A DNA stretch of 64,000 nt, taken from NCBI GenBank assembly GCA_030655515.1, contig JAURVI010000026.1, positions 1 to 64,000 of the forward strand, read 5' to 3'. Of the stretch, positions 34,755-45,611 are shown piece by piece. Position 1 is the stretch's first letter. Each line of letters starts with the position of its first letter. Below the pieces are notes generated by a model, which did not search any database, had not been told where the DNA came from, and worked only from the letters and a program-made list of their open reading frames with translations. A program made the position numbers and the translations under genes. The DNA comes from Polaromonas sp. (GTDB lineage: Bacteria; Pseudomonadota; Gammaproteobacteria; Burkholderiales; Burkholderiaceae_C).

Positions 34755-35034
34755 GGCCCCCACGCTTGTCGCTTCGCGTACTGCGCTGCCCCCCGAGGGG
34801 GCGCATTTTTCCTTGGGGCGGCCCGGCGGAAAAACTTCGACCCCCACGCTTGTCGCTTCGCGTACTGCGCTGCCCCCCGAGGGGGCTGTGCTTGCTTGGG
34901 GCGGCCCTGCGCGGCGCACTTCGGCCCCCACGCTTGTCGCTTCGCGTGCCTTCGGCGGTGCGCTGCCCCTTTCATCACGAAGGGGGGCTGATTTTCCCAG
35001 GGGCGGCCCGGCACTGCGCCGGCGCGGATATCCC
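34755..35034 (+). repeat. Three tandem copies of the C-rich family repeat before rlmN
   Basis: Units begin CCCCCACGCTTGTCGCTTCG at about 34757, 34841 and 34925 and are 84-110 bases long. Units 1 and 2 share the palindrome GCCCCCCGAGGGGGC and a TTGGGGCGGCCC block. Unit 3 has a variant core CCCCTTTCATCACGAAGGGG. The array ends about six bases before the rlmN ATG and fills the whole gap after ndk. Similar units occur at 42522-42728 and, inverted, inside cobQ. Confidence 0.9.
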
Positions 35035-35039
35035 ATGCG

Positions 35040-36185
35040 ATGACGGCCAACCTGCTTGATTACGATCTGGAAGGTCTGGCCGCCTTTTGCGGGCAGCTCG
35101 GAGAAAAACGCTTCCGGGCCACCCAGCTTTTCCGCTGGATCCACCAGAAGGGCGCGACTGATTTCGACCAGATGACCGATCTGGCCAAGTCCCTGCGCGA
35201 AAAACTCGCCGGTGCGGCCCATATCCAGGGCCTCAAGCCGGTATCTCGGCACGATTCGGACGACGGCACCATCAAGTGGCTGTTCGACGTCGGTGCCGGC
35301 AATGTCATTGAAACCGTCTTCATCCCCGAGGCCGACCGCGGAACGCTTTGCATTTCGTCGCAGGCCGGCTGCGCGGTCGGCTGCCGTTTTTGCTCCACCG
35401 GACACCAGGGCTTCAGCCGCAACCTGACGACGGCCGAGATCATCGGCCAGCTCTGGTTTGCCGAACACTTCCTGCGCGGGCTCCTTGGCAAAACCGAGCG
35501 CGTCATCTCCAACGTGGTGATGATGGGCATGGGCGAGCCCCTGCAAAATTATTCCCAGTTGCTGCCCGCCTTGCGCGTGATGCTCGACGACCATGCGTAT
35601 GGCCTGTCGCGCCGGCGCGTGACCGTCTCGACCTCCGGCGTGGTTCCCATGATGGATCGTCTGGCGCAGGACTGTCCGGTGGCGCTGGCCGTGTCGCTGC
35701 ATGCGCCGGAGGACGAACTGCGCGGCAACCTGGTGCCGCTGAACAAGAAATACCCGATTGCGGAACTGCTGCAAGCCTGTAGCCGATACCAAACCGCAGC
35801 CCCCCGGGATTTCATGACTCTCGAATACTGCATGCTTGACGGGGTGAACGACCAGCCCGAACATGCGCGGCTGCTGGTGTCCCTGATGCGCCAGCATTCG
35901 GCGCAAGGTCTTTCCTGCAAGTTCAACCTGATCCCCTTCAACCCGTTTCCGGCCTCCGGCCTGAAACGATCCGACATGCCGCAGGTGATGGCGTTTGCGA
36001 AAATCCTGATGGAGGCCGGCATTGTGACGACGGTCCGGAAGACCCGGGGTGACGACATCGACGCGGCTTGCGGCCAGTTGGCGGGCGATGTGCAGGACCG
36101 CACCGGTGTGCAGCGGCGTATCGCGACACAGCGGCAAGGTATGCTCAAGGGTATCCAGATAGTCTCCAGAGAGGTCGGTGTATGA
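35040..36185 (+). CDS. rlmN: Dual-specificity RNA methyltransferase RlmN
   Basis: This 381-residue radical-SAM enzyme methylates C2 of adenine 2503 in 23S rRNA and adenine 37 in some tRNAs. The iron-sulfur motif is [11 protein letters not shown], preceded by the RlmN-type start ([20 protein letters not shown]) and followed by [13 protein letters not shown] and the C-terminal [18 protein letters not shown], which contains the catalytic cysteine. The start is at the edge of the repeat array and has no strong ribosome-binding site. The stop overlaps the pilF ATG. Confidence 0.96.
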   Translation: MTANLLDYDLEGLAAFCGQLGEKRFRATQLFRWIHQKGATDFDQMTDLAKSLREKLAGAAHIQGLKPVSRHDSDDGTIKWLFDVGAGNVIETVFIPEADRGTLCISSQAGCAVGCRFCSTGHQGFSRNLTTAEIIGQLWFAEHFLRGLLGKTERVISNVVMMGMGEPLQNYSQLLPALRVMLDDHAYGLSRRRVTVSTSGVVPMMDRLAQDCPVALAVSLHAPEDELRGNLVPLNKKYPIAELLQACSRYQTAAPRDFMTLEYCMLDGVNDQPEHARLLVSLMRQHSAQGLSCKFNLIPFNPFPASGLKRSDMPQVMAFAKILMEAGIVTTVRKTRGDDIDAACGQLAGDVQDRTGVQRRIATQRQGMLKGIQIVSREVGV

Positions 36186-36991
36186 AGCTTGTCCGCAATG
36201 CCCTATGGCTTTCTGCCTGCTGGGCGGCCGTGCTGCTCGCCGGCTGTGCCGGCAATCCTGGCGCCTCGGCTGTCGGGAGCACACACGCGGAGGTCATGAC
36301 GGAGTCGGATGAACCCGACAGCCGCAAGCGCGCGCGTATCCGTCTTGAACTTGCGGCCAATTACTTCCAGCAGGGGCAGACCAACGTGGCGCTGGACGAG
36401 CTCAAGCAGGCGCTGGTTGCCGACCCGACCTATCCCGACGCCTACAACCTGCGCGGCCTGGTTTACATGCGCCTGAACGACAACGTGCTGGCTGAAGACA
36501 GCTTTCGCCGTGCGATGGCGCTCAATCCGCGGGAGGGCGACGTGCTGCACAACTACGGCTGGCTCTTGTGCCAGCAGACCCGCTACAGTGAATCTGCGGC
36601 CATGTTTGCGCGCGCCATGGCCAGCCCGACCTACGGCGGGCATGCCAAAACGCTGATGACACAGGGTCTTTGCCAGGTGCGCGCAGGGCAGCTCGTTGAA
36701 GGCGAACGCAGCCTGTTGAGCTCTTACGAGCTGGATGCGGGCAACCCGGTCACTGGCTACAACCTGGCCAATGTGCTTTTTCAGCGCGGCGACCTCACGC
36801 GCGCGCAGTTTTACATTCGCCGTTTGAACAACAGCGACCTGGCCAACGCTGAAACCCTGTGGCTGGGCATCAAGGTCGAGCGCAGCCTGGGCAACCGCGA
36901 AGCGATGATGCAGTTGGCGGGACAACTGAAAAAACGCTTTGGCCAGTCGCGTGAGGCGGCCGCTTATGACAAGGGGGCCTTCAATGAGTGA
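36182..36991 (+). CDS. pilF: Type IV pilus assembly lipoprotein PilF/PilW
   Basis: This 269-residue TPR lipoprotein helps the PilQ secretin assemble in the outer membrane. The signal ends in VLLAGCAG, a lipobox with C22. Tandem TPR units start at [20 protein letters not shown] and [20 protein letters not shown] and continue through the protein. It is coupled at both ends: ATGA with rlmN, and an 8-base overlap with the rodZ-like gene. The start at 36182 was chosen for its signal peptide. Confidence 0.92.
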   Translation: MKLVRNALWLSACWAAVLLAGCAGNPGASAVGSTHAEVMTESDEPDSRKRARIRLELAANYFQQGQTNVALDELKQALVADPTYPDAYNLRGLVYMRLNDNVLAEDSFRRAMALNPREGDVLHNYGWLLCQQTRYSESAAMFARAMASPTYGGHAKTLMTQGLCQVRAGQLVEGERSLLSSYELDAGNPVTGYNLANVLFQRGDLTRAQFYIRRLNNSDLANAETLWLGIKVERSLGNREAMMQLAGQLKKRFGQSREAAAYDKGAFNE

Positions 36992-38006
36992 ATTCGCTGG
37001 TCAGTTGTCAGGCGACCTCGCCATGACGCAAGATGAATCTTTGCAGGACGAGCCGGGCGTCAGCGCCGGGACTTTGCTTCGGCAAGCCCGCGAGGCGGCC
37101 GGCCTGCACATTGTCGCCCTGGCGGTAGCGCTGAAGGTACCGGTGAAAAAGCTGGAGGCGCTGGAAGCCGACAGGCTTGATTCGCTGCCCGATGCGGTAT
37201 TTGTCCGTGCGCTGGCGGCCAGCGTGTGCCGCACACTCAAAATAGATGCGGCCCAGGTGCTGGCGCTTTTGCCGCAAACCGGCAAGCCGCGTCTCGATTA
37301 CCAGAAAACCGGCATCAATACCCCTTTCCGTTCTCCCGGCGACGGGCCAGGCCCGTCGTCATGGGCGCAGATTTCCCGGCCCGCCATTCTGGCCGGCCTG
37401 CTGTTGCTGCTTGGTGCTTTGGTCTTGATCTTTTTGCCGACTGTCCCGCAGCAGGGCGCTGTGGTGGTTCAGCCGGTGTCGGCGCCTTCGTCCGCTGTTT
37501 CCTTGGCGGCCGAGCCCCAGGTGGCCCAAGCGACCCCGCCGGCCCAGTCCGACGTTGTCATGGCCAGCACAAAGCCCCTCATTGCGGGCAGCGCACTTGA
37601 ATCGCCGACCCCTGCGGCCACACTGGCAGCGGCACCGGTGTCGGTGCCCGGTCAGCTTGCCCAACCGGCGTTGGCCTGGCCGGGCGCTACCCTCGGCGCG
37701 GCCAGTCCGAACTTGCCCACCGCCGGCCCGGCGGCATCGGTTCCGGCAGCGCTGGCTCAGCCGGCCCCGACCGGAATTATGGTTTTCAAGGCCATCGGCG
37801 AATCCTGGGTTGAAGTCACCGACGCCAAAGGCATTGTCGTTTTACGCCGCATCCTGACGCCCGGGGAAGTGGTTGGCGCGTCGGGCGCCTTGCCGCTGGC
37901 CGCCGTGGTCGGACGGGTCGATGCAACGCAGGTCCAGGTGCGGGGCCGGGCTTTTGACTTGAACGCCGTGAGCAAAGACAACGTCGCACGGTTTGAGGTG
38001 AAATAG
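36984..38006 (+). CDS. rodZ: RodZ-like membrane HTH protein
   Basis: This 340-residue protein has a cytoplasmic helix-turn-helix ([20 protein letters not shown], about residues 29-48), which in RodZ contacts MreB. A single membrane span ([19 protein letters not shown]) lies near residue 135. A long Ala/Pro linker and a C-terminal DUF4115 domain ([22 protein letters not shown]) complete the usual RodZ plan. The position between pilF and ispG is conserved in many proteobacteria. An alternative start at ATG 37023 would shorten it slightly. Confidence 0.88.
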   Translation: MSEFAGQLSGDLAMTQDESLQDEPGVSAGTLLRQAREAAGLHIVALAVALKVPVKKLEALEADRLDSLPDAVFVRALAASVCRTLKIDAAQVLALLPQTGKPRLDYQKTGINTPFRSPGDGPGPSSWAQISRPAILAGLLLLLGALVLIFLPTVPQQGAVVVQPVSAPSSAVSLAAEPQVAQATPPAQSDVVMASTKPLIAGSALESPTPAATLAAAPVSVPGQLAQPALAWPGATLGAASPNLPTAGPAASVPAALAQPAPTGIMVFKAIGESWVEVTDAKGIVVLRRILTPGEVVGASGALPLAAVVGRVDATQVQVRGRAFDLNAVSKDNVARFEVK

Positions 38007-39274
38007 TGGCTTCATGCTTTCCGGTTGAGTCGGCCGCGCCGAAGGCGCGCGCGTCCTCCCAGGCCCGCGTGGTCTGGGGTTCGCGCGTGGTGACGGTCGG
38101 CGGCGATGCGCCGGTGCGCGTGCAGTCCATGACCAACACCGACACGGTGGACGCCATTGGCACCGCGATCCAGGTCAAGGAGCTGGCGCTGGCCGGCTCA
38201 GAGATGGTGCGCATCACCGTCAACACGCCGGAAGCGGCCCAGGCGGTGCCCCATGTGCGCGAGCAGTTGGATCGCATGGGTGTCGATGTGCCGCTGATTG
38301 GCGACTTCCACTACAACGGCCACCGTCTGCTGACCGACTACCCGGCCTGCGCCGAGGCCTTGTCCAAATACCGCATCAACCCCGGCAATGTGGGCAAGGG
38401 GGACAAACACGACAGGCAGTTTGGCCAGATGATCGAGGCCGCCATCCGCTGGAACAAGCCGGTGCGTATCGGCGTCAACTGGGGCAGCCTGGACCAGGAA
38501 CTGCTGGCCGGTTTGATGGACGAGAACAGCCGCCGTGCCCAGCCGTGGGATGCCAGGCAGGTGATGTACGAGGCGCTGATCAGCTCGGCCATCGGTTCCG
38601 CCGTGCTGGCCGAAAAAATGGGCATGGACAGGAGCCAGATCATCCTGTCCTGCAAGGTCAGTGGTGTCCAGGACTTGATCTCGGTCTACCGGGAGCTGTC
38701 CAGACGCTCCCGCTATGCGCTGCACCTGGGCCTGACCGAAGCGGGCATGGGCACCAAGGGGACGGTGGCGTCCAGTGTCGCTTTGGCGGTGCTGCTGCAG
38801 GAGGGCATTGGCGACACCATTCGTGTTTCGCTGACGCCGCAGCCCGGTGAAGCGCGCACCCAGGAGGTGCTGATTGCATCCGAAATTCTGCAGGCACTGG
38901 GCCTGCGCAGTTTTGTGCCCAGCGTCACCGCCTGCCCCGGCTGCGGCCGCACGACCAGCACGACCTTCCAGGAGCTGACCAAGGAGATTGACGACTTCCT
39001 GCGGGCCCAGATGCCGGTCTGGCGCGAGCAATACCCCGGCGTTGAAAAACTCAAGGTCGCGGTGATGGGTTGCATCGTCAACGGCCCGGGCGAGAGCAAA
39101 CATGCCGACATCGGCATCAGCTTGCCGGGCTCCGGCGAGGCGCCGGCAGCGCCGGTGTACATCGACGGCGAAAAAAGTGTGACCTTGCGCGGCGATCAGA
39201 TCGCGCAGGAGTTCCGGGCCATTGTCGAAAACTACATTGAAAAGCGCTTTGGCACGCAAGCCCAAGTCGCTTAA
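38006..39274 (+). CDS. ispG: 4-hydroxy-3-methylbut-2-en-1-yl diphosphate synthase IspG
   Basis: This 422-residue [4Fe-4S] enzyme converts MEcPP to HMBPP in the MEP isoprenoid pathway. The N-terminal TIM-barrel has [20 protein letters not shown]. The cluster ligands are in [18 protein letters not shown] and [13 protein letters not shown]. The GTG start overlaps the last base of the rodZ stop. The length is that of the longer proteobacterial IspG form. Confidence 0.96.
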   Translation: MASCFPVESAAPKARASSQARVVWGSRVVTVGGDAPVRVQSMTNTDTVDAIGTAIQVKELALAGSEMVRITVNTPEAAQAVPHVREQLDRMGVDVPLIGDFHYNGHRLLTDYPACAEALSKYRINPGNVGKGDKHDRQFGQMIEAAIRWNKPVRIGVNWGSLDQELLAGLMDENSRRAQPWDARQVMYEALISSAIGSAVLAEKMGMDRSQIILSCKVSGVQDLISVYRELSRRSRYALHLGLTEAGMGTKGTVASSVALAVLLQEGIGDTIRVSLTPQPGEARTQEVLIASEILQALGLRSFVPSVTACPGCGRTTSTTFQELTKEIDDFLRAQMPVWREQYPGVEKLKVAVMGCIVNGPGESKHADIGISLPGSGEAPAAPVYIDGEKSVTLRGDQIAQEFRAIVENYIEKRFGTQAQVA

Positions 39275-39283
39275 CCTACTTCC

Positions 39284-40594
39284 ATGGCTGACAAATTAAC
39301 TGCCGTCAAAGGCATGAACGACATATTGCCGCCCGCCTCAGCCGAGTGGGAATGGCTGGAGGACAAGGTTCGCCTGCTGATGGCGCGCTATGCCTACCGC
39401 AACATCCGCACGCCCATCGTCGAGCCGACGGCGCTGTTTGTGCGCGGCCTGGGCGAGGTCACCGACATCGTTGAAAAAGAGATGTATTCTTTCGAGGACA
39501 GGCTCAACGGCGAGGCGCTGACCTTGCGGCCCGAAAACACGGCCGGCGTGGTCAGGGCGGTGGCCGAGCACAACCTGTTGTACGAGGGAGGCAAGCGCCT
39601 GTATTACATGGGGCCGATGTTCCGGCATGAACGGCCGCAGCGCGGCCGTTATCGGCAGTTTCACCAGATCGGCGCCGAAGCGCTGGGCTTCGCGGGTGCC
39701 GAGGTCGATGCCGAGCTGATTTTGCTGGCCGACGCTTTATGGAAAGAGCTGGGCCTGAAGGATGTGCGGCTGGAGCTCAACAGCCTGGGCCAGCCTGACG
39801 AACGCAATCAGCACCGTGCGGCGCTGATTGCCTATTTTGAACAAAACGCCGATGTGCTCGATGAAGAGGCCAAACGCCGGCTGCACAGCAATCCGCTGCG
39901 CATTCTGGATACCAAAACCCCGACCATGCAGGCGCTGGTGGAGTCCGCCCCCCAGTTGATCGATTTTCTGGGCGAGGCATCGCTGGCTCACTTCAACACG
40001 GTCAAGGCCATTCTCCAGGCCAATGGCGTCGCTTACCGCATCAACCCCCGGCTGGTGCGTGGCATGGACTACTACAACCTCACGGTGTTCGAGTTCATCA
40101 CCGGCAGCCTGGGTGCGCAGGGCACGATTTGCGGCGGCGGCCGCTTTGACTACCTGATCGAGCAGATCGGCGGCAAGGCCGCACCCGCCGTCGGCTGGGC
40201 GCTGGGCGTCGAGCGCGTGCTCGAACTGATCAGGGCGCAGGGGCAAGCCGTGGCCCTGCCGGCGCCCGACGCTTATGCCGTGATTCCCGACGCGTCGGCC
40301 TTGCCGGTGGTTTTGAAGACCCTGCAGGCGCTGCGCGCCCTTGGCGTCAGCGTGCAGATGCATGCGGCCTCCGGGGCCGGGACTGAAGGCATGGGCAGCA
40401 TGAAATCGCAGTTTAAAAAAGCCGATGGCAGCGGCGCGCATTTTGCGCTGATTTTCGGCCAGGCCGAGCTGGCGCAGGGCCGTGTGGCGGTCAAGGCCTT
40501 GCGCGGTGAAAAGGGCGATGCCGCGCAGGCCCAGACGTTGCGGCCGCTGGACGACATTCCATCGTGGGCGCAGGGTCTGCGCGCCGGCGGCTGA
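39284..40594 (+). CDS. hisS: Histidyl-tRNA synthetase
   Basis: This 436-residue class II synthetase charges tRNA-His. Motif 2 is [20 protein letters not shown], the HisA-type motif [13 protein letters not shown] is present, and motif 3 is in [16 protein letters not shown]. The N-terminus [17 protein letters not shown] is typical. It sits nine bases after ispG in the conserved ispG-hisS-yfgM-bamB-der run. It should not be confused with the hisZ paralogue at 48285, which lacks synthetase activity. Confidence 0.97.
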   Translation: MADKLTAVKGMNDILPPASAEWEWLEDKVRLLMARYAYRNIRTPIVEPTALFVRGLGEVTDIVEKEMYSFEDRLNGEALTLRPENTAGVVRAVAEHNLLYEGGKRLYYMGPMFRHERPQRGRYRQFHQIGAEALGFAGAEVDAELILLADALWKELGLKDVRLELNSLGQPDERNQHRAALIAYFEQNADVLDEEAKRRLHSNPLRILDTKTPTMQALVESAPQLIDFLGEASLAHFNTVKAILQANGVAYRINPRLVRGMDYYNLTVFEFITGSLGAQGTICGGGRFDYLIEQIGGKAAPAVGWALGVERVLELIRAQGQAVALPAPDAYAVIPDASALPVVLKTLQALRALGVSVQMHAASGAGTEGMGSMKSQFKKADGSGAHFALIFGQAELAQGRVAVKALRGEKGDAAQAQTLRPLDDIPSWAQGLRAGG

Positions 40595-40646
40595 CGGCGG
40601 CACCCTACAATCAACACCATTCATTGGGCAGAACAAGCAGAGCTTT

Positions 40647-41357
40647 ATGGCAAAACATCTCGATTTGGAAGAACAGGAGCAGCTTGCCGAGCTGAAACAC
40701 TTCTGGAAGCAATACGGCGACCTGGTGACCTGGGCGCTGATTGCCGTTTTTGGCGCTGTCGCCGCCTGGAACGGCTACCAGTACTGGCAGCGCAACCAGG
40801 CGGCGCAGGCCGCCGTCATGTACGACGAGGTCGAGCGCGCCGCGCTGTCCGGTGAGCTCAGCCGGCTGGACCGGGTGCTGGCGGACATGAAGGAGCGTTT
40901 TGGCGGCACCGCGTTTGCCCAGCAAGCCGGCTTGCTCGCGGCCAAGACTTATTACGACAAAGGCCGTGTCGATGCGGCCAAGGCCGCCCTGAGCTGGGTC
41001 GCCGGTAAAAGCGCCGACGAAGGCTACCAGGCCATCGCCAGGTTGCGCCTGGCCGGTGTGCTGCTCGAAGCCAAGGCTTATGACGAGGCGCTGCAACTGC
41101 TGGCCGGTACCTTTCCCACCGACTTTGCGGCTTTGGCGGCGGATCGCCGCGGCGATATTCTGGCCCTGCAAGGCAAGAACAATGAAGCCAGGGCTGAATA
41201 CCAAAAAGCCTACAAAGGCATGGACGAGCGCACCGAATACCGGCGCCTGGTCGAGGTCAAACTCAATGCGCTCGGGGTGAACCCGGTGATGGCATTGCCC
41301 AGCCCCGCAGTTGCCGCTGCAATTTCTCCCGCGTCCGCCACGGAGGTCAAGCCGTGA
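40647..41357 (+). CDS. yfgM: YfgM-like TPR membrane protein
   Basis: This 236-residue inner-membrane protein has a short cytoplasmic start (MAKHLDLEEQEQLAELKHFWK), one membrane span (TWALIAVFGAVAAWNGYQYW) and periplasmic TPR-like repeats. In E. coli YfgM binds the PpiD chaperone at the Sec translocon, and its place before bamB is conserved. The true start is the ATG at 40647, which gives the standard N-terminus. Its stop overlaps the bamB GTG. Confidence 0.9.
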   Translation: MAKHLDLEEQEQLAELKHFWKQYGDLVTWALIAVFGAVAAWNGYQYWQRNQAAQAAVMYDEVERAALSGELSRLDRVLADMKERFGGTAFAQQAGLLAAKTYYDKGRVDAAKAALSWVAGKSADEGYQAIARLRLAGVLLEAKAYDEALQLLAGTFPTDFAALAADRRGDILALQGKNNEARAEYQKAYKGMDERTEYRRLVEVKLNALGVNPVMALPSPAVAAAISPASATEVKP

Positions 41358-42517
41358 TTCTCAAGTTTTTCAGCTCTTTCAGGCCTTTGGCCCTTTCCGT
41401 CAAAGCGCCAAGCGCCATTATTTTGATGGCAATCTTGTCGGGTTGCTCGCTCTTCGGCAGCTCTGCCAAAAAGCCCCAGCCGGAGGAGCTGCAGCCGGTG
41501 GTTGCGCTGGTGCCGGCCAGGCAGGTCTGGAGTTCACGCATCGGTGAGGTGACTTTCCCGCTCGAAGTCGACATCTCGGGCGACACCCTCGTGGTCGCCA
41601 GCAGCGACGGCGCTGTCGCCGCGCTCGATGCGCGTACCGGCCGCGACCTCTGGCGCACCAGCGTTGGCGCGCCGATTGCCGCCGGTGTCGGCAGCGATGG
41701 CAAGGTGGCCGCCGTGGTCACACGTGCCAACGAAGTGGTGGCTTTGGCCGACGGGCGCGAAATCTGGCGCCAAAAACTCGCGGCCCAGGTTTTTACTTCG
41801 CCTTTTGTCGCCGGCGGCCGTGTTTTCGTGCTCGCGGCCGACCGTTCGGTCAATGCGTATGACGGCCAGACCGGGCGCAAGCTCTGGTCCCAGCAACGCC
41901 CCAGCGAGCCGCTGGTGCTGCGGCAGTCGGGTGTCATGCTGGCGGTCGGCGACACGCTGGTGGTGGGACTGGCCGGCCGCCTGACTGGGCTGAACCCGCT
42001 CAACGGCAGCATCCGCTGGGAGGCGCCGATTGCTTCGCCGCGCGGCATCAATGATGTGGAGCGTCTGGTGGATCTGGTCGGGCGCGTCAGCCGCCTCGGC
42101 AATACGGTGTGTGCCAGGGCCTTCCAGGCCAGTGTCGGCTGCGTGGATGCCCAGCGCGGCGCCCTGCTCTGGACCAAGCCCGCCAATGGCGCGCAGGGGC
42201 TCGATGGCGACGACCGTTTGGTGTTCGGTACCGAAGCCGACGGCAGGGTGCTGGCCTGGCGCCGCGCCGATGGCGAAAATGCCTGGAGCACGGATCGCCT
42301 GCGCTACCGCAGCCTGACCTCGCCGCTGGCGGTGGGCCGCTTGATCGCCATTGGGGACTCGGCCGGCTTTGTCCATCTGCTGTCGCGCGAAGACGGCTCC
42401 CTGTTGAACCGGCTTGCCACCGACGGATCGCCGCTGGCCGCCGCCCCGGTGCTGGCCGCCAACACCCTGATCGCGGTGACGCGTTCTGGCGCCGTCTTCG
42501 GCTTTGCGCCTGAATGA
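41354..42517 (+). CDS. bamB: Outer-membrane assembly lipoprotein BamB
   Basis: This 387-residue lipoprotein is an eight-bladed beta-propeller that supports BamA in outer-membrane protein insertion. The signal ends LMAILSGCS, with C33 after a rather long n-region, so a start slightly downstream is possible. PQQ-like repeats such as VVASSDGAVAALDARTGRDLW and VFVLAADRSVNAYDGQTGRKLW-type units recur. The GTG start overlaps the yfgM stop. It is followed by another C-rich repeat array. Confidence 0.93.
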   Translation: MILKFFSSFRPLALSVKAPSAIILMAILSGCSLFGSSAKKPQPEELQPVVALVPARQVWSSRIGEVTFPLEVDISGDTLVVASSDGAVAALDARTGRDLWRTSVGAPIAAGVGSDGKVAAVVTRANEVVALADGREIWRQKLAAQVFTSPFVAGGRVFVLAADRSVNAYDGQTGRKLWSQQRPSEPLVLRQSGVMLAVGDTLVVGLAGRLTGLNPLNGSIRWEAPIASPRGINDVERLVDLVGRVSRLGNTVCARAFQASVGCVDAQRGALLWTKPANGAQGLDGDDRLVFGTEADGRVLAWRRADGENAWSTDRLRYRSLTSPLAVGRLIAIGDSAGFVHLLSREDGSLLNRLATDGSPLAAAPVLAANTLIAVTRSGAVFGFAPE

Positions 42518-42521
42518 TGTT

Positions 42522-42728
42522 TGCCCCCACGCTTTTCACTTCGTGTAATGCGCTGCCCCCCGAGGGGGCGCTGCGCCTGCGGCCCGGCAGAGCCGGTTCC
42601 GCGGCCCCGGTGGGTAAAGAGGGAACTTCCCCGCTTGCATCGCGTAGTTCGCTGCTTCCCGCGGGGGGTAATTTTCCTTGGGGCGGCCCGGCGGGAAATT
42701 GCCTGCCCCCCACGCTTGCCACTTCGTG
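42522..42728 (+). repeat. C-rich family repeat array between bamB and der
   Basis: Two degenerate units (from about 42524 and about 42630) and a truncated third beginning CCCCCCACGCTT at about 42706 fill the gap. Cores such as GCCCCCCGAGGGGGCGC and TTGGGGCGGCCCGGCGGG match the array before rlmN. The last partial unit ends in ...CACTTCGTG, and this GTG is the der start codon. Confidence 0.85.
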
Positions 42729-44069
42729 AAACCAGTTATTGCCCTGGTCGGTCGCCCCAATGTGGGTAAATCGACCATTTTCAACCGCCTGACCAAGTCG
42801 CGCGACGCGATTGTGGCCGACTATGCCGGCCTGACGCGGGATCGCCACTACGGCAATGGCCGGCTCGGTGCGCAGGAGTTCATCGTCATCGACACCGGCG
42901 GCTTTGAGCCGAAGGCCGTCGATGGCATCTACAAGGAAATGGCCAAGCAGACCCGGCAGGCCGTGGCCGAGGCCGACGTCGTTGTTTTTGTCGTCGATGC
43001 GCGCGCCGGCGTCAATGCCCAGGACCACGAGATCGCCAAATACCTGCGCAAACTCGGCAAGCCGACGGTGCTGACCGCCAACAAGGCCGAAGGCATGACC
43101 GAGGGGGTGCAGCTTTCCGAGTTTTTCGAGCTCGGCCTGGGCGAGGTGCTGCCGGTTTCCGCCTCGCACGGGCAGGGCATGCGCACACTGGTCGAGCAGG
43201 CGCTGGCCCCCTTGAACCTGCCGGACCCCGATGAGGATGAGCCGCCTGGCGACCCGTCGGTGATCAAGCTGGCGGTGGCGGGGCGCCCCAATGTGGGCAA
43301 ATCGACGCTGATCAACACCTGGCTGGGGGAAGAGCGGCTGGTGGCGTTTGACCAGCCCGGCACCACGCGCGATGCGATTTCCGTGCCTTTCGAGCGTGCC
43401 GGCCAGAAGTTCGAGCTGATCGACACCGCCGGTTTGCGCCGCAAGGGCAAGGTGTTCGAGGCGATTGAAAAGTTTTCGGTGGTCAAGACCCTGCAGGCGA
43501 TCGAAAGCGCCAACGTGGTGCTGTTGCTGCTGGACGCGACCCAGGGCGTGACCGACCAGGACGCCCACATTGCCGGCTACATCCTGGAAAGCGGGCGCGC
43601 GGTGGTGCTGGCCGTCAACAAGTGGGACGCGGTCGATGCCTACCAGAAGGAACTGCTGGAACGCTCCATCGAGACGCGCCTGTCTTTCCTGAAGTTCGCC
43701 ACCATCCACAATATTTCCGCCATCAAGCGCCAGGGTCTGGGCCCGGTCTGGAAATCCATCGTCCAGGCCCATGCATCGGCCAACCGCAAGATGTCCACGC
43801 CGGTGCTGACCCGGCTTCTGCTGGAGGCGGTGCAGTTCCAGAGTCCGCAGCGAGCCGGCATGTTCCGCCCCAAGCTGCGTTATGCGCACCAGGGCGGCAT
43901 GAACCCGCCCATCATCATTGTTCATGGCAATTCGCTGGAACACGTCACGGATGCCTACAAGCGTTTTCTGGAAGGGCGGTTCCGCAAGGAGTTCGACCTG
44001 GTCGGCACGCCATTGCGCATACAGATGAAATCGTCGAACAACCCTTACGCGGACAAAGATTCAGCCTGA
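42726..44069 (+). CDS. der: Ribosome assembly GTPase Der (EngA)
   Basis: This 447-residue protein has two tandem G domains needed for 50S maturation. The first has [18 protein letters not shown] and the NKAE motif. The second has [23 protein letters not shown] and VNKWDAV. A KH-like C-terminal domain ends near [11 protein letters not shown]. The standard N-terminus [12 protein letters not shown] places the start at GTG 42726, which lies within the repeat array and has no visible Shine-Dalgarno sequence, so initiation may be unusual or weak. Confidence 0.95.
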   Translation: MKPVIALVGRPNVGKSTIFNRLTKSRDAIVADYAGLTRDRHYGNGRLGAQEFIVIDTGGFEPKAVDGIYKEMAKQTRQAVAEADVVVFVVDARAGVNAQDHEIAKYLRKLGKPTVLTANKAEGMTEGVQLSEFFELGLGEVLPVSASHGQGMRTLVEQALAPLNLPDPDEDEPPGDPSVIKLAVAGRPNVGKSTLINTWLGEERLVAFDQPGTTRDAISVPFERAGQKFELIDTAGLRRKGKVFEAIEKFSVVKTLQAIESANVVLLLLDATQGVTDQDAHIAGYILESGRAVVLAVNKWDAVDAYQKELLERSIETRLSFLKFATIHNISAIKRQGLGPVWKSIVQAHASANRKMSTPVLTRLLLEAVQFQSPQRAGMFRPKLRYAHQGGMNPPIIIVHGNSLEHVTDAYKRFLEGRFRKEFDLVGTPLRIQMKSSNNPYADKDSA

Positions 44070-44138
44070 ACTTTTGATTCATGGCCGATGGGCTGTGGTA
44101 TGGTGATGCTCTATCAACTTTTGAACACGGAAAATATC

Positions 44139-44390
44139 GTGAGCAATAACAAAGGTCAGCTCTTGCAAGACCCCTTTCTCAATACGTTGCGCCGTGAACA
44201 TGTTCCGGTATCGATTTACCTCGTCAACGGCATCAAGCTTCAGGGTCAGATCGAATCTTTCGATCAGTACGTCGTCCTGTTGCGCAACACTGTGACCCAG
44301 ATGGTCTACAAACACGCGATTTCGACCATTGTTCCCGGTCGTGCCGTCAATTTCGCCGCCTCAGAATCCCAAGAAAGCTCCGCCAACTGA
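44139..44390 (+). CDS. hfq: RNA chaperone Hfq
   Basis: This 83-residue Sm-like hexameric protein pairs small RNAs with mRNAs. The start [20 protein letters not shown], the Sm1 segment [20 protein letters not shown] and the Sm2 KHAISTIVP are canonical. The GTG at 44139 gives the exact family N-terminus, and an ATG further upstream does not. Its stop codon is embedded in a CTGA that may start hflX. Confidence 0.97.
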   Translation: MSNNKGQLLQDPFLNTLRREHVPVSIYLVNGIKLQGQIESFDQYVVLLRNTVTQMVYKHAISTIVPGRAVNFAASESQESSAN

Positions 44391-45568
44391 GTTCGCAGGA
44401 CTTTTCCCCGGCAACGCCTCCCCGTGTCATCCTGGTCGGGGTTGATCTGGGACTCCCCAATTTTGATGCCGACCTGGAAGAACTGGGATTGCTCGCCCAG
44501 ACGGCGGGCATGCAGCCGGTTGCGCGTGTCGTCTGCAAGCGCAAGGCGCCGGACGCGGCGCTGTTCATAGGCAGCGGCAAGGCCGACGAGATCAAGCTGC
44601 TGGCGCTGGAGACCGGCGCCAGCGAAATCCTGTTCGACCAGTCCCTGAGCCCGGCCCAGCAGCGCAACCTGGAGCGCGTGCTGGGTTTGCCGGTCAATGA
44701 CCGCACCTTGCTGATTCTTGAAATTTTTGCCCAGCGCGCCCGCAGTCACGAGGGCAAGCTGCAGGTCGAGCTGGCGCGCCTGCAATACCTGTCGACCCGC
44801 CTGGTCAGGCGCTGGTCGCACCTGGAGCGCCAGACCGGCGGTGCCGGCCTTCGCGGCGGTCCGGGTGAAAAGCAGATCGAGCTGGACAAGCGCATGATCG
44901 GCGAGTCCATCAAGCGCACCAAAGAGCGCCTGACGAAGGTCAAAAAGCAGCGCCAGACCCAGCGCCGCCAGCGCGAACGGCGCAACTCCTTCACGATCTC
45001 GCTGGTCGGCTACACCAATGCCGGAAAATCGACGCTGTTCAATGCCCTCGTCAAGGCGCGCGCCTATGCCGCCGACAAGTTGTTTGCGACGCTGGACACG
45101 ACCACGCGGCAACTGTACCTGGGCGATGCCGCCCGTTCGGTGTCGCTGTCGGACACCGTCGGCTTCATCCGCGACCTGCCGCACGGCCTGATTGATGCGT
45201 TTGCCGCCACGCTGCAAGAGGCGGCCGATGCCGATTTGCTGCTGCATGTGGTCGATGGCGCGAACCCCGACCATCTGGCGCAGATTGAGCAGGTTCAGCG
45301 TGTCTTGGCCGAGATCGGCGCGGCGGACGTGCCGCAAATTCTGGTGTTCAACAAGCTCGATGCGCTTGAAAAGTTACGCTGGCCTCTGCTGCTAAGTGAC
45401 AGTTTTGAAATCAAGGACGCCTTTTCCGACACGGGTACCCGTGTCGAACGGGTGTTTGTCAGCGCGCAAACCGGCGAGGGCTTGCCGCTGCTGCGCCAGT
45501 TGCTGGCCCGGCACGCGTCACAATCGCCAGTTGAAGATAGCCCCCAGATAAGTGAGGCTGTGGCCTGA
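44387..45568 (+). CDS. hflX: Ribosome-associated GTPase HflX (probable CTG start)
   Basis: This 393-residue GTPase splits or rescues ribosomes under stress. The N-terminal domain begins [21 protein letters not shown] glycine-rich [17 protein letters not shown] linker, the G1 motif [26 protein letters not shown] and NKLDAL follow. No ATG, GTG or TTG precedes the conserved N-terminus; the only candidate is CTG 44387, overlapping the hfq stop as CTGA. A later TTG at 44489 would delete the conserved first strand. Confidence 0.93.
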   Translation: MSSQDFSPATPPRVILVGVDLGLPNFDADLEELGLLAQTAGMQPVARVVCKRKAPDAALFIGSGKADEIKLLALETGASEILFDQSLSPAQQRNLERVLGLPVNDRTLLILEIFAQRARSHEGKLQVELARLQYLSTRLVRRWSHLERQTGGAGLRGGPGEKQIELDKRMIGESIKRTKERLTKVKKQRQTQRRQRERRNSFTISLVGYTNAGKSTLFNALVKARAYAADKLFATLDTTTRQLYLGDAARSVSLSDTVGFIRDLPHGLIDAFAATLQEAADADLLLHVVDGANPDHLAQIEQVQRVLAEIGAADVPQILVFNKLDALEKLRWPLLLSDSFEIKDAFSDTGTRVERVFVSAQTGEGLPLLRQLLARHASQSPVEDSPQISEAVA

Positions 45569-45611
45569 TTGGGCACAATGTCGGAGTTATGAAAAAAATG
45601 AGCTTGATGCC

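Noticed and set aside
34755-35034. Repeat array considered as a small RNA or CRISPR locus
   Set aside because: Units are adjacent without unique spacers and match dispersed copies elsewhere. No separate promoter is visible.
34248-36284. Long minus-strand frame over ndk, the repeats and rlmN
   Set aside because: It runs through the repeat array and opposite two conserved genes. The translation contains direct translated repeats and no known domain.
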